Positions 25,185 to 33,978 are shown, numbered from the stretch's first letter. The stretch: 48,964 nt of DNA from Candidatus Zhuqueibacterota bacterium (GCA_016927835.1 JAFGMA010000292.1:1-48964), one strand, 5' to 3'. Program-made: numbers and translations. The notes: generated by a model not told the origin, from the sequence alone.

Positions 25185-26315
25185 TTAAATGTTCTTCTTC
25201 AAAATGAGTCGGTTGCCATTTACCGGATCTGTCTTATAAAAGACATCATCCATCGAGCGGCGAATGATATACAGACCGAATCCGCCGGTCCTTCTGTCTT
25301 GCATCGCTTGTTCGACATTATAACTTGATGAATTGTCAAATTTGAAACTTTCCCCCCAGTCCTGAATGATAATAAAAAATGCTGATTTACGAATTTGCAC
25401 TGTAACCACGATCCATTCATCGGGATCCGAGTGGTAAGCATGTTCAATTACATTCAAGCACGCTTCATATACAGTGACTTTTATTTTGCCCACCTCCCTT
25501 TCAGCAATACCGGACTGATTTGCCAGCGCTGTTACAAAATCGCAAATGGTATAAAGCGATGCATTTTTGCTTTTGACACGAATTCGATATTCTTTGGATT
25601 TATCGTTCCGAATGATTTTGACATCGTTGGCAGCGGGCACTTCATTCAGGTTGCTGATTTTTTTACTCATCCGCGGTGGGGATTCAGGTCGGGCAACAAC
25701 ATCAGCATGTTCTCGTGCTACCGGGCTTTTCGAGCGTGGGAATGGTGGCTGTTTGGCTTTTCCTGCTTCCGACGACGTATCCGGTTCAGACACCGATTCT
25801 TCATTTGCTAATCCAATCGGCGATGGGATCGATTGCGTTACCTCATCGATTTGTACCGGCTCTGGTGGCTGAGTGTCGCTTTCAGCCTCAGAGTGCGATT
25901 GGTTCACAAAATCATCAATTTCCCCTTTTCGGGAAATAGGCTTTTTATGAGGAGCAAGCGCGCCGAAATCCTCCAGGGCATAAGCTTCTTCCATATCCAT
26001 TGATAAATAATTCAGAGGATTGAAGGTTGCGATATTATTTTTTGCGGACATAGCGATATTTATCAATTTAATATCCCCATTCTCCCTGCGGGCTTCAGAT
26101 GTCATTTCGATTAAGAAAGCGATGAAACTGGCGGACGGGAATTTTATCTGTTCGAGATCCAAAATAATTTTAAAATTCCCGTTTTGGAAGCAATTTAATA
26201 TCGCTTTTGCCAGTTGCGGTATTGCAGTTTTGACATGAATATCACTATTAATTTTCAATTTTATAATATCGTTATCTGTACCAACTTTCTCGATATGTAA
26301 TGCCGGACCTTGCAT
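25185..26315 (-). CDS. STAS-RsbW fusion (anti-sigma antagonist joined to anti-sigma kinase domain)
   Basis: Residues 1-115 look like a STAS domain: a beta strand FKIILDLEQIKF, then SAS (S61, S63) where antagonists carry the phosphorylated Ser, and an ARRENGDIKLINI strand. About 105 residues of disordered Pro/Ser/Glu-rich linker follow. The C-terminal 145 residues are an RsbW-type GHKL ATPase with N-box EACLNVIEHAY (N288), G1 box QDWGESF (D319) and G2 segment GGFGLYIIRRSMDDV. Antagonist and anti-sigma kinase are normally separate proteins in partner switching, so a fusion is notable. No sigma factor or PP2C phosphatase gene is adjacent. ATG 26315 has AAAGG at 10 nt; ATG 26324 is also possible. 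Confidence 0.82.
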   Translation of the reverse strand: MQGPALHIEKVGTDNDIIKLKINSDIHVKTAIPQLAKAILNCFQNGNFKIILDLEQIKFPSASFIAFLIEMTSEARRENGDIKLINIAMSAKNNIATFNPLNYLSMDMEEAYALEDFGALAPHKKPISRKGEIDDFVNQSHSEAESDTQPPEPVQIDEVTQSIPSPIGLANEESVSEPDTSSEAGKAKQPPFPRSKSPVAREHADVVARPESPPRMSKKISNLNEVPAANDVKIIRNDKSKEYRIRVKSKNASLYTICDFVTALANQSGIAEREVGKIKVTVYEACLNVIEHAYHSDPDEWIVVTVQIRKSAFFIIIQDWGESFKFDNSSSYNVEQAMQDRRTGGFGLYIIRRSMDDVFYKTDPVNGNRLILKKNI

Positions 26316-26525
26316 TTCTATCATACCTTTGCGTTTACATGATCACTCATTTACATATATTTTGTATCGTTCAATTTCAATAAATTCTTAGGATGATGAA
26401 TTATAATAGACGGGACATGAGCCAAATTTGTAAAATCCCTGATGATTCATCACAAGCTATATTTATATGTTAGCAGTGGAATTATGTAATGCCTCAGTTA
26501 TTGTTTTTTATATGGTTTACGATTC

Positions 26526-28097
26526 CTATTGGGTTGCTGAGGGATTTTGGAATGATTCGCTTTCTGCTTTTTCCTCCCAGCGTATTTCACCGGCAATGCT
26601 CACAAAAATACCCGCATGACCTGCCAGGGGGCATTTATAAACGCAAATGCCGCATCCGGTACAAAGCTCTTCCACAACATAAGGGTACTTGACCATTCTT
26701 CGCGAGCCATCGGGCAAAATCGTCTCTCTTTCATCGAACTTAATCGCTTTTTCAGGGGTCGGGCAATGCTCTTCACAAACGAGGCAATTCACATGTCGGT
26801 ACCAGGGAATGCAGCGGTTTTTATCGAAAGATGCAGTACCCATCTTCATCTTGTTTTTTTCCGCCAGCGCTAATTCCTTGATGGCGCCGGTGGGGCAAAC
26901 CTTCCCACAGAGATTGCAATTATATTCGCAATAACCCGAGCGAGGGATGGAGATCGGCGTCATCAATCCTTCCCATCCGCCTTGCAATAGCGCCGGTTGC
27001 AGGCATCCGCCGGTGGTTGAACATATACGTGTGCATTCATGGCATCGAATACAGCGATCCAGAAATTTGTTTTCCGGCAGTGCACCCGGCGGTCGGATCG
27101 CATTATTCCGTGAAGACCGGTTTAAATAGCTCGATTTAATTGCGAGTGGCACTATTGCTCCGGCGCTGAGTGCAGAAAAAAATTTGCGACGCGACAGGTC
27201 GATTTTCGATGGTGGCGTCGGAAATCGAAATTGGTAACGAATGCTGGACTGCGGGCAATTGGCAACACAATTCATGCATTCGATACATTCAATGGATGAG
27301 CTTGTCGTGAAATCGTCTTCAATTGCATCCATTTTGCACGTGCGCTGGCAAATTCCGCAAGATGTACATGACGCATCGACCGTGCGATTGAAAAGCCTGA
27401 ATTTGGAAAATATTCCTAGTAGCGCGCCCAGAGGACATAAATTTCGGCACCAGAACCGTTTGGAAATAAAGCCAAGTGAGAGTATGCCGATAAAAACTGC
27501 CAGGAAAAAAAGCCCGCTCTGAAAGGAACGCGGTTCGAGCGGCAGCAAAGAAGAATCCTGCAAAGTCGTAAAAACATCGAACATCGATTCTTCCAGAAAT
27601 TCGATATTCATAAGAAGTCCGAAAAGCTCTTCCATTGCGAAAGAAACCATCGGAAAAAGCCCGGTCGCCAGAGTTCGTGTGAGCAGCGCTATCGGATCAA
27701 CGAGCCACAGGAATTGAACAGAAAAAAGGCTTGAAATCAGGATCGCCACCAGGATGAAGAATTTCCAACTGCGATATCGCAATGTTTCTTTCAGCCGGGA
27801 TTTTTTCTGTTTTAAATTGATAATTCTGTCAGCACCGTCAATAAGGGTTCCCAGCGGACAAATCCAACCGCAGAAAAAGCGACCAAATAAAGCGGTGAAC
27901 AATAGCAATATTAATGCCGGAAATAAACTCGCAATAAGTGCCCGGCTGGCAATACTGGTGGCAAATCCAACGAGCGGATCGAACCGTAAAAAAATATCCG
28001 GCGGGATGCGGCTTTCCAACGGGTAACTCGCCTGGAAAAACAAATAGATAAATAGGAGTAGAAATAGAACTTGTGAAACTCTTCTCGCAACTTTCAT
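26526..28097 (-). CDS. Membrane polyferredoxin, NapH-like plus NapG-like fusion
   Basis: The N-terminal half is NapH-like: several helices, the two motifs FCGWICPLG (76-84) and CRNLCPLG (218-225), then two ferredoxin 4Fe-4S motifs (CTSCGICQRTC and CIECMNCVANC). Residues 303-320 contain SRRKFFSALSAGAIVPLA, a twin-arginine-type segment, followed by four more Cys clusters (CIRCHECTRIC, CEYNCNLCGKVC, CLVCEEHC, CTGCGICVYKC) as in NapG. NapG and NapH pass electrons from quinol to periplasmic reductases. ATG 28097 has AAGGA at 5 nt; GTG 28100 is less likely. It follows the DUF362 gene with a 19-base gap, so the pair is an operon. The electron acceptor is unknown. Confidence 0.9.
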   Translation of the reverse strand: MKVARRVSQVLFLLLFIYLFFQASYPLESRIPPDIFLRFDPLVGFATSIASRALIASLFPALILLLFTALFGRFFCGWICPLGTLIDGADRIINLKQKKSRLKETLRYRSWKFFILVAILISSLFSVQFLWLVDPIALLTRTLATGLFPMVSFAMEELFGLLMNIEFLEESMFDVFTTLQDSSLLPLEPRSFQSGLFFLAVFIGILSLGFISKRFWCRNLCPLGALLGIFSKFRLFNRTVDASCTSCGICQRTCKMDAIEDDFTTSSSIECIECMNCVANCPQSSIRYQFRFPTPPSKIDLSRRKFFSALSAGAIVPLAIKSSYLNRSSRNNAIRPPGALPENKFLDRCIRCHECTRICSTTGGCLQPALLQGGWEGLMTPISIPRSGYCEYNCNLCGKVCPTGAIKELALAEKNKMKMGTASFDKNRCIPWYRHVNCLVCEEHCPTPEKAIKFDERETILPDGSRRMVKYPYVVEELCTGCGICVYKCPLAGHAGIFVSIAGEIRWEEKAESESFQNPSATQ

Positions 28098-28116
28098 CAC
28101 ATTCCTTCTGTGCTAG

Positions 28117-29046
28117 TTACAGGTTGATTTCTTTGATTCCGATTTTCTTCAGATCGAGTTCGCCCAAGCCACGTTCGTAGGCTGCCTGAAGAAACGCCAT
28201 CTGGTCTGGCTTTTGATCGAACAGCGTTACACCATAGGCATCTATTGCCACGGGATCGACACCCGCAACAACTGTGTTGAGTTGCTTCACATCAGCCAGA
28301 TTACCGCCCTGGGGTCCGTTTTTCATCAAAATCCGGATCGCATCCAAAATTGTAATTTGAGGCTTGATAACCGTATTAATATCAGCAATTTTGTCCGCAA
28401 ATTGTTGATGCAGTTCACCGCGTTCGCCTCCTAAAATGCCCATCATATTTTTCAACCCGAGAGAAACCTGGCTCATCGAATGATGCTTTGCAGCAGGCAG
28501 GTTGATGAAGACATCCGCAGAAAGCGCGTCCTTATAAAATTCCCAGGAACGCAGCAGCTTGCCGGCAGGGATGGACACTTTTTCGAAACGTTTCATAAAA
28601 ATGTGTTTCACATCTGCGCCAGCAGCTTCAGCAGCCTGTTCGATGCCGCTATTGCGGTAGCAGCGTTTCGCATTGTTGCATGTGCGATCGAATACCTTGA
28701 CTTTTGCAGCGCCTGCTTTCATGCATAACCGAACCACCTCGGCGACCAATTCCGGTTCGGTGTTTGCCGCTTGTTCAGGGCGCCTGTCCCACCCAATATT
28801 GGGTTTCACCACGACTGTCTGCCCTTTTTTGACATAGCGCTCAATACCACCGAGCAGCTCGAATGCTTTTTGCACCATTTGAGCCGGATCGCCATTGCGA
28901 ATGACAACGATCTCCGACCGACTCGCAGCGGAACCACTCCCAATGCCGGATTTTGCCAAAATCGGGGCAACGGCTGCCGCACCCACAGCGTATGCTGCCG
29001 CTTTTCCGGTAGACTTCAAAAATTCTCTTCTGTCCAAATTTTTCAT
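28117..29046 (-). CDS. Tat-exported DUF362 protein
   Basis: The N-terminus DRREFLKSTGKAAAYAVG is a twin-arginine signal, with hydrophobic Ala-rich core and cleavage expected around residue 40. The rest matches the DUF362 pattern: VVVKPNIGWDRRPEQ, an AGAAKVKVFDRTCNN strand, FINLPAAKHHSMSQVSLGLK with GILGGERGELHQ, and DPVAIDAYG near the end. DUF362 function is unknown. These proteins often accompany ferredoxin-type iron-sulfur proteins, as here with the polyferredoxin gene 19 bases downstream. Export folded through Tat suggests a cofactor or a bound partner acquired in the cytoplasm. Confidence 0.92.
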   Translation of the reverse strand: MKNLDRREFLKSTGKAAAYAVGAAAVAPILAKSGIGSGSAASRSEIVVIRNGDPAQMVQKAFELLGGIERYVKKGQTVVVKPNIGWDRRPEQAANTEPELVAEVVRLCMKAGAAKVKVFDRTCNNAKRCYRNSGIEQAAEAAGADVKHIFMKRFEKVSIPAGKLLRSWEFYKDALSADVFINLPAAKHHSMSQVSLGLKNMMGILGGERGELHQQFADKIADINTVIKPQITILDAIRILMKNGPQGGNLADVKQLNTVVAGVDPVAIDAYGVTLFDQKPDQMAFLQAAYERGLGELDLKKIGIKEINL

Positions 29047-29185
29047 AAAGAATACTCCTTAAAGCTCTATGATTATCGATTTTCAGGTTATTGTAGCTAA
29101 AAAGTAGTGAATATTCAGTGGAATTGCAAGCGAAAAAATATGCCAAGTGTACTGGCTCAGTCATTGGTTCTTTTCACGGTTTACA
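29047..29185. other. Upstream region of the DUF362-polyferredoxin operon
   Basis: This is the start of an 870-base gene-free stretch. The promoter for the minus-strand operon should be here. No strong consensus is visible. Confidence 0.3.
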
Positions 29186-29330
29186 ATGCCACCAGGGTTA
29201 TCAAACTGGAGTTTGGGAACCAGTGAGTGAGGAATTGCTGTCAAGTGGTAATGCCACAGTGTCTCGGGTGTTCCCACACAGGAGTTGGGAACCAGCAACT
29301 GAGGGATTACTGCTTGGTGTAATGGCTCAA
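29186..29330. repeat. Degenerate tandem repeat with internal hairpins
   Basis: Two and a partial copy of a unit starting ATGCCAC or ATGG begin near 29186, 29251 and 29322 (periods 65 and about 71). Each full copy carries a gttcccacac or ttatcaaactgg arm followed by its near-complement gtttgggaaccag or gttgggaaccag. Short open frames across it (plus and minus) are by-products of the repeat. Confidence 0.6.
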
Positions 29331-29540
29331 ACCGTTGATTGGCTTTTTCCCACTCATTCATGTGGGATTGCATGTCAGACAGCAAGGACTGATTTGAGAG
29401 GTGAATCATCGGTGAGATGAAGATTTAATTGTAGCATAAATGATCAGTATTACTGCTGCACTTTTGTTCCCTTATTGGATTGATACGGGAATTTTGCGTT
29501 TTACGGCGAAGATGGTCAAAGAGGCGCTTTCTTAAATTGG

Positions 29541-29757
29541 CGTCCGTCCAAAAAGTACTGAATTTTGAAGATCATTGCAAAACCAAAAAACATTAAACCG
29601 GTTCTGTCATGCCCGAACGCTTCCCCGATAAAAACATTGCGGGACAAGCCTATCGGGCATCTATTCAGCCTTATGAATAATTGATTCTCGCTTAAACATT
29701 CGGGAATTACAATTTTCGCCTAACCCAAATCCTTCATAAAAATAGGTTTTCGGATGG
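29541..29757. repeat. Dispersed non-coding repeat, family 2, copy 2
   Basis: It shares the core ccggttctgtcatgcccgaa and tatcgggcat with 2590-2732, with an extra 27 bases inside the hairpin loop. The left end (cgtccgtccaaaaagtac) and right end (aataggttttcggatggg) are imperfect inverted repeats, suggesting a MITE-like element of about 217 bases. No open frame or clear target duplication is seen. Confidence 0.6.
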
Positions 29758-29819
29758 GCTTTTAGATAAGCCATGAATTGCAATTGAGAAACGATGTTCA
29801 TAAAATTCTTCTTCAAAAG

Positions 29820-29850
29820 AAAAAAAGCCCACATGAAGCGGGCTTTTTTT
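29820..29850 (-). terminator. Intrinsic terminator of the TPR gene
   Basis: The stem AAAAAAAGCCC/GGGCTTTTTTT with a 9-base loop lies 67 bases beyond the stop of the TPR gene at 29917. It has T-runs in both directions. Confidence 0.85.
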
Positions 29851-29916
29851 AAGCATATTTTCTGGTGAAACGATACGGTATGTTTTTCGTTGGTGGAATT
29901 CCAGACGAATCTGAGC

Positions 29917-30954
29917 TTACTTTGATTCGGTCAAAAGCTTTATCTCATATTCTGCACTTTTACGCCATTTTCGATTTTTTGCTGCTTCTGTAAAATAATC
30001 GATAGCATCCTGCTTTCTGCCCAGGTTTTTGCACGCTTCTCCTGCCTCGAAGAGCGACATTGCGTCGTTAGGTTTTGCAGCAATCGCCTGTTTTGCAGCT
30101 TCCAGGGCAGCTTTGAAATCGCCTTTTTTATTATTCGCTCTTGCAATTCCCCAATACGACAAGTTTGCATTTCTTGAGCTTAACGCAATTGTCGTTTCAA
30201 AAGCCATGATAGCTTCATCATATTTGGCGCTGGAGAGCAATACGCGTCCAAGAAGATAGTAGGCGCGATCATAATCAGGTTTCAATTGAGTGACCGTACG
30301 CAGAATGTCGGCTGCCTTATCATATTCTTTCATCTTCTCGTAGAGCACCGCTTTTTCGTAATATGGTTTCTCCCAATTGGCATTTTTCTTGATTGCCAGA
30401 TCGTAAATAGCAATTGCTTTCGTGTCCATATCCTGTGCGCTGTATAATTTCCCGAGTGCGAAATACGCCTGCGCATTTGACGAATCTAATTCAATTGCTT
30501 TTTGATACGCAGCCTCGGCTTCTAAATATCTTCGAAGGCTTTTGAGCGCCAGCCCTTTGCCATGATATGCCACGGAATAATCCGGGATACCAGCGATAGC
30601 TTCATCATACGCTGCGAGTGCCTCCTGATATTTTCCTTTTCGCAAAAGCTGACCGCCTCTATTATAAGCACGCTTGGCGACGTTTTGCTTATCCTTATCG
30701 GAACTTTTTGCTAATTCCGCCTGGCGGAGTTTCTCTATTTCGGCTTTGAGTTGATTGTAATGTTCCTCTAAGGCTTTATGTTCTTCGCGAGTAATATCAG
30801 GAGATTTCATTTGCTCCACAAGGCGTTTCAGCTCCTCAACTTTCTCGGAATAGGTTGAGCTGCTTTGTCCATAAGAACTTGCTGAAGTAACAAAGAAAAT
30901 AATAATGAAGGAAACCGCGAAAAAATAGCAGCATTTTTTAGCCTTTTCTTTCAT
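29917..30954 (-). CDS. Exported TPR-repeat protein
   Basis: The 345-residue protein has a signal peptide (FFAVSFIIIFFVTSASSYG). A charged coiled-coil stretch covers residues 35-90 (EELKRLVEQMK, LKAEIEKLRQAEL). About seven TPR units follow, for example AYNRGGQLLRKGKYQEALA and AYYLLGRVLLSSAKYDEAI. The domain has no catalytic motif, so it is probably a protein-protein scaffold in the periplasm. AAAAGGAGGGG precedes the ATG. The gene stands alone with its own terminator. No specific family name can be given. Confidence 0.85.
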   Translation of the reverse strand: MKEKAKKCCYFFAVSFIIIFFVTSASSYGQSSSTYSEKVEELKRLVEQMKSPDITREEHKALEEHYNQLKAEIEKLRQAELAKSSDKDKQNVAKRAYNRGGQLLRKGKYQEALAAYDEAIAGIPDYSVAYHGKGLALKSLRRYLEAEAAYQKAIELDSSNAQAYFALGKLYSAQDMDTKAIAIYDLAIKKNANWEKPYYEKAVLYEKMKEYDKAADILRTVTQLKPDYDRAYYLLGRVLLSSAKYDEAIMAFETTIALSSRNANLSYWGIARANNKKGDFKAALEAAKQAIAAKPNDAMSLFEAGEACKNLGRKQDAIDYFTEAAKNRKWRKSAEYEIKLLTESK

Positions 30955-31216
30955 TTACAAACCCCTCCTTTTAGTCAAACTTCTTTTTTGTGTATATATT
31001 TATTTGCATGTATACAATGGTGAATTAAATGATACTGGCATCAACCCTCGGAATATTTTCAAGCTTTGGTCTGATGCATCTGTTTGATTGATTTAAGTCG
31101 CGTCCCTTTAGTTAAATTGGATCTAATAACCTTATCCATCTCTGTATTGAAACTCTGATGCAACCAGGCGTTCATGATTCATGGTAATCTTTGAACGGAC
31201 GCGCTAAAAATGAAAA
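30955..31216. other. Leader/promoter region of the TPR gene
   Basis: No gene is visible. A TATACA near 31011-31016 on the minus strand could be a -10 element, but no acceptable -35 lies at standard spacing. Confidence 0.3.
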
Positions 31217-31301
31217 TGCCGCAGGTGGGATTTGAACCCACACGCCCGGTAGGGCACTACCCCCTCAAGATAGCGTGTCTACCAGATTCCACCACTGCGG
31301 C
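31217..31301 (-). tRNA. tRNA-Leu (anticodon GAG)
   Basis: An 85-nt class II tRNA: acceptor GCCGCAG pairs with CTGCGGC, discriminator A, no encoded CCA. The anticodon stem CTATC/GGTAG encloses loop TTGAGGG with anticodon GAG. A variable arm and a T-loop (GGGTTCAAATCCC) are present. It follows secG in the same direction, 171 bases away, as leuU (also tRNA-Leu GAG) follows secG in E. coli. Confidence 0.97.
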
Positions 31302-31472
31302 ATATATCCTATATTCAAATATACGTTTATACAACATGAAGCGCGATTAGTTCCCCCTTTCGATTCATCTTATGCACCATCCTATTCGCAGAAAGCGCAG
31401 GAAATTAACAGATAACAGAGTGATGCAATTTTAGATTCATCAAAAACAACCAAATTGATATTTAAAAGCTAC

Positions 31473-31886
31473 TTATTTGGTTTCATCTTGTGACGTTTCT
31501 GGTGCCTCTTGCGCAGGTGCTGCCGTCTGGGCATCTTCTTGATCTTCCAAAGCACCGGGTAAAACCGGCACAGTTGCTGACGAAGAAGCGGCGTTTCTTT
31601 GGGATCGTGCTTTTCGAGTCAGGCTGGCATCGTATGCTTCGCGTTGATCTTTAAAGATTTGGCTGCCCAGCAGCAAGCAAAGGATCAGAAAACTCGTTGC
31701 CAGTCCGATGGTTAATTTGTGCAGAAACGATGCTACACCGCGTCCCGTGAATAGCGCTCCCGATGCACCACCACCGCCACCGCCGAATACACCAGCCAAT
31801 CCACCGCCTTTGCTGGATTGCATCAAAATCACAATTGCCAGCGCAATACTTATTATCACATGGATAACGAGTAGAAAACTAAACAT
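31473..31886 (-). CDS. secG: SecG preprotein translocase subunit
   Basis: The 137-residue protein has two membrane helices (FLLVIHVIISIALAIVILMQ and LTIGLATSFLILCLLLGS). They are separated by the SecG signature SSKGGGLAGVFGGGG with FTGRGVASFLHK. About 60 acidic, Ala/Gln-rich residues follow, an extended tail relative to typical SecG (75-110). SecG supports SecYE during protein export. GAGAGGATAAG precedes the ATG. The gene lies 45 bases downstream of tpiA in the gapA-tpiA-secG-tRNA run. Confidence 0.95.
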   Translation of the reverse strand: MFSFLLVIHVIISIALAIVILMQSSKGGGLAGVFGGGGGGASGALFTGRGVASFLHKLTIGLATSFLILCLLLGSQIFKDQREAYDASLTRKARSQRNAASSSATVPVLPGALEDQEDAQTAAPAQEAPETSQDETK

Positions 31887-31931
31887 CTTATCCTCTCTTT
31901 AATTGCTGTTTTATTTGTAACATCACCCGGA

Positions 31932-32684
31932 TTATGCTGCTTTGATGATTTCAATGAATGCGTCGGCTTTCAAGCTTGCGCCACCCACCAGCGCACCATC
32001 AATATCAGGTTGCGAGAGCAATTCGGCAGCATTATCTGGCTTGACGCTGCCCCCATATTGGATACGAATCATGTCGGCAGCCGCTGCACCATACAGGCTT
32101 TTAATTAAATTGCGGATGAAAAGATGCACATCTTCAGCCTGTTCTGGTGTAGCCGTCATACCGGTTCCGATTGCCCAAATCGGCTCATAGGCGATGATGA
32201 TCCGTTTCATTTGCTCCTGCGTTATGCCTGCAAACCCGTTTGAAATCTGGGTGTTAATAATCCTCTCGGTGTCGCCTGCTTTCCGCTGCTCAAGTGTTTC
32301 ACCGACACACACAATCGCAGTCAAATCCGATCCGGTTACTTTCTGTATCTTCCGGTTTACCGTTTCATCGGTTTCACCAAAAAATTGCCGCCGCTCGGAA
32401 TGACCAATGATCGCGTACTCGCAACCGGCATCTTTGAGCATTGGGAGTGAAATTTCCCCGGTGAATGCACCGGAATCTTCCCAGTAAACATTTTGTGCAC
32501 CGAGTTTAATTTTCGATGCTTTAATTATTTCTGCTGTTTGATAAAGAGCAGTAAACGGCGGGCAAATCACCATATCTGCCCGCTCGATATTGACCGATTT
32601 AACTTTCAGAGCTTTAGCCAATTCGATGGCTTCTGCTCCTGTTTTATTCATTTTCCAATTGCCGGCAATAATTTTTCTTCTCAT
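31932..32684 (-). CDS. tpiA: Triosephosphate isomerase
   Basis: The 250-residue enzyme has the complete active site: K11 (GNWKMN), H95 (IIGHSERR) and E167 (AYEPIWAIGTG). The phosphate-binding loops IQYGGSVKPDN and GALVGGASL are also present. It interconverts dihydroxyacetone phosphate and glyceraldehyde 3-phosphate in the cytoplasm. The SD is weak. It lies 43 bases downstream of gapA and upstream of secG. The phosphoglycerate kinase gene that often sits between gap and tpi is absent here. Confidence 0.98.
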   Translation of the reverse strand: MRRKIIAGNWKMNKTGAEAIELAKALKVKSVNIERADMVICPPFTALYQTAEIIKASKIKLGAQNVYWEDSGAFTGEISLPMLKDAGCEYAIIGHSERRQFFGETDETVNRKIQKVTGSDLTAIVCVGETLEQRKAGDTERIINTQISNGFAGITQEQMKRIIIAYEPIWAIGTGMTATPEQAEDVHLFIRNLIKSLYGAAAADMIRIQYGGSVKPDNAAELLSQPDIDGALVGGASLKADAFIEIIKAA

Positions 32685-32727
32685 TGCTGGTTAATACCCC
32701 ACCTGTTGATATTCTCAGATATTTGAT

Positions 32728-33726
32728 TTACTTGTACATGTATTCAATCAGGTCGATAACGCGGCATGAGAAGCCCCATTCATTATCATACCAGGACAAT
32801 ATTTTTGCCATTGTTTTATCTATGACTGTCGTGCTCAGCATGTCGACGATTGATGAATTGCTATTCATATTATAGTCAATTGAAACCAGGGGTTCATCGG
32901 AAACGCCCAAAATGCCCTTCAGTTCGCCATTGGCAGCCTTGACAAACGCTGCATTCAGAGCTTCTGCTGTGGCTTCCTTTTCCAACTGGAATGTCACGTC
33001 AACTAATGAGACATTTGGAGTGGGGACGCGAATAGCCATGCCGTCCAATTTGCCTTTCAATTGTGGCAGCACCAGACCAACCGCCTTGGCTGCGCCGGTA
33101 GTGGTGGGGATCATCGAGACTGCGGCTGAACGCGCGCGGCGCAAATCTTTATGGGGCAAGTCCAGAATTCGTTGATCATTGGTGTATGAATGAATCGTCG
33201 TCATCAATCCGCATTTGATTCCCCAATTGTCCAGCACAACTTTTGTGAAAGGTGCCAGGCAATTCGTGGTGCAAGATGCATTGGATACGATATGATGACT
33301 TTTGTGATCGTATGTTTTATGATTGACTCCCATCACGATTGTATTGTCAGGCTCTTTTGCCGGTGCCGTAATGAGGACTTTCTCGGCGCCTGCTGCCAGA
33401 TGTTTCCCTGCGCCCGCTCGATCTCTGAAAATTCCCGTGCCTTCGATAACGAGTTTCACACCTAATTCTTTCCATGGCAGTGCCGATGGTTCTTTTTCCG
33501 AAAGTGCTTTGATCTTCTTGCCATTTACAACAATTGTGCCTTCTTCGGCATGTACTTCGCCGGGAAATTTGCCGAAGGTGGAGTCGTATTTTAAAAGATG
33601 AGCCAATGTCTTCGCATCGGTAATATCATTCACAGCAACAATATCAATATTTCTATTATTTACTGCCGCACGCAAAACGTTGCGTCCGATTCTTCCAAAG
33701 CCATTTATGCCAACCTTAATTGCCAT
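32728..33726 (-). CDS. gapA: Glyceraldehyde-3-phosphate dehydrogenase, type I
   Basis: The 332-residue enzyme has the NAD-binding motif GFGRIGR (residues 9-15), VND (N33-D34, pointing to NAD rather than NADP), the catalytic segment [12 protein letters not shown] with C152, [13 protein letters not shown] and the C-terminal [11 protein letters not shown]. It oxidises glyceraldehyde 3-phosphate to 1,3-bisphosphoglycerate. TAGGAGG precedes the ATG. A perfect sigma-70 consensus promoter and an inverted repeat lie in the leader, so this is the first gene of gapA-tpiA-secG and probably a highly expressed one. Confidence 0.98.
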   Translation of the reverse strand: MAIKVGINGFGRIGRNVLRAAVNNRNIDIVAVNDITDAKTLAHLLKYDSTFGKFPGEVHAEEGTIVVNGKKIKALSEKEPSALPWKELGVKLVIEGTGIFRDRAGAGKHLAAGAEKVLITAPAKEPDNTIVMGVNHKTYDHKSHHIVSNASCTTNCLAPFTKVVLDNWGIKCGLMTTIHSYTNDQRILDLPHKDLRRARSAAVSMIPTTTGAAKAVGLVLPQLKGKLDGMAIRVPTPNVSLVDVTFQLEKEATAEALNAAFVKAANGELKGILGVSDEPLVSIDYNMNSNSSIVDMLSTTVIDKTMAKILSWYDNEWGFSCRVIDLIEYMYK

Positions 33727-33817
33727 TGCATCCTCCTACTTTTCAGGTAAAGCTGAATCAACTGGTGCTTTGTTTATGGGTTACGCATAATATTCGCCAA
33801 TCGCAGGTTTCTTTATG

Positions 33818-33850
33818 GCAAATATTTACAATATGTTATGTCATATTTGC
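33818..33850. promoter_or_regulatory. Inverted repeat just downstream of the gapA promoter (possible operator)
   Basis: GCAAATAT (33818-33825) and ATATTTGC (33843-33850) are perfect complements 17 bases apart, starting about 12 bases after the expected transcription start. The position suits a repressor site or a 5' mRNA hairpin. Confidence 0.45.
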
Positions 33851-33868
33851 AAAATTTAAAATTAGTAT

Positions 33869-33897
33869 ATTATAAGAAAAAAAATAGTAAATGTCAA
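33869..33897 (-). promoter_or_regulatory. Perfect sigma-70 consensus promoter of gapA
   Basis: On the minus strand TTGACA (33892-33897), 17 bases and TATAAT (33869-33874) match the consensus at every position. Transcription should start near 33862, giving a leader of about 135 nt before gapA. Confidence 0.9.
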
Positions 33898-33978
33898 GGA
33901 TTATTCTTTCTTAATAGGGCTTCCCTGTGAAGGGTTTATTTTCCTGGTTCTATGTGCTTCTCAGTGGCATAAGAATAT

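Noticed and set aside
29118..29420. 100-codon plus-strand open frame (with a minus-strand mirror) in the repeat region
   Set aside because: It is made of the tandem gggaaccag repeat read through; both strands are open, no SD is present and no domain is recognisable.
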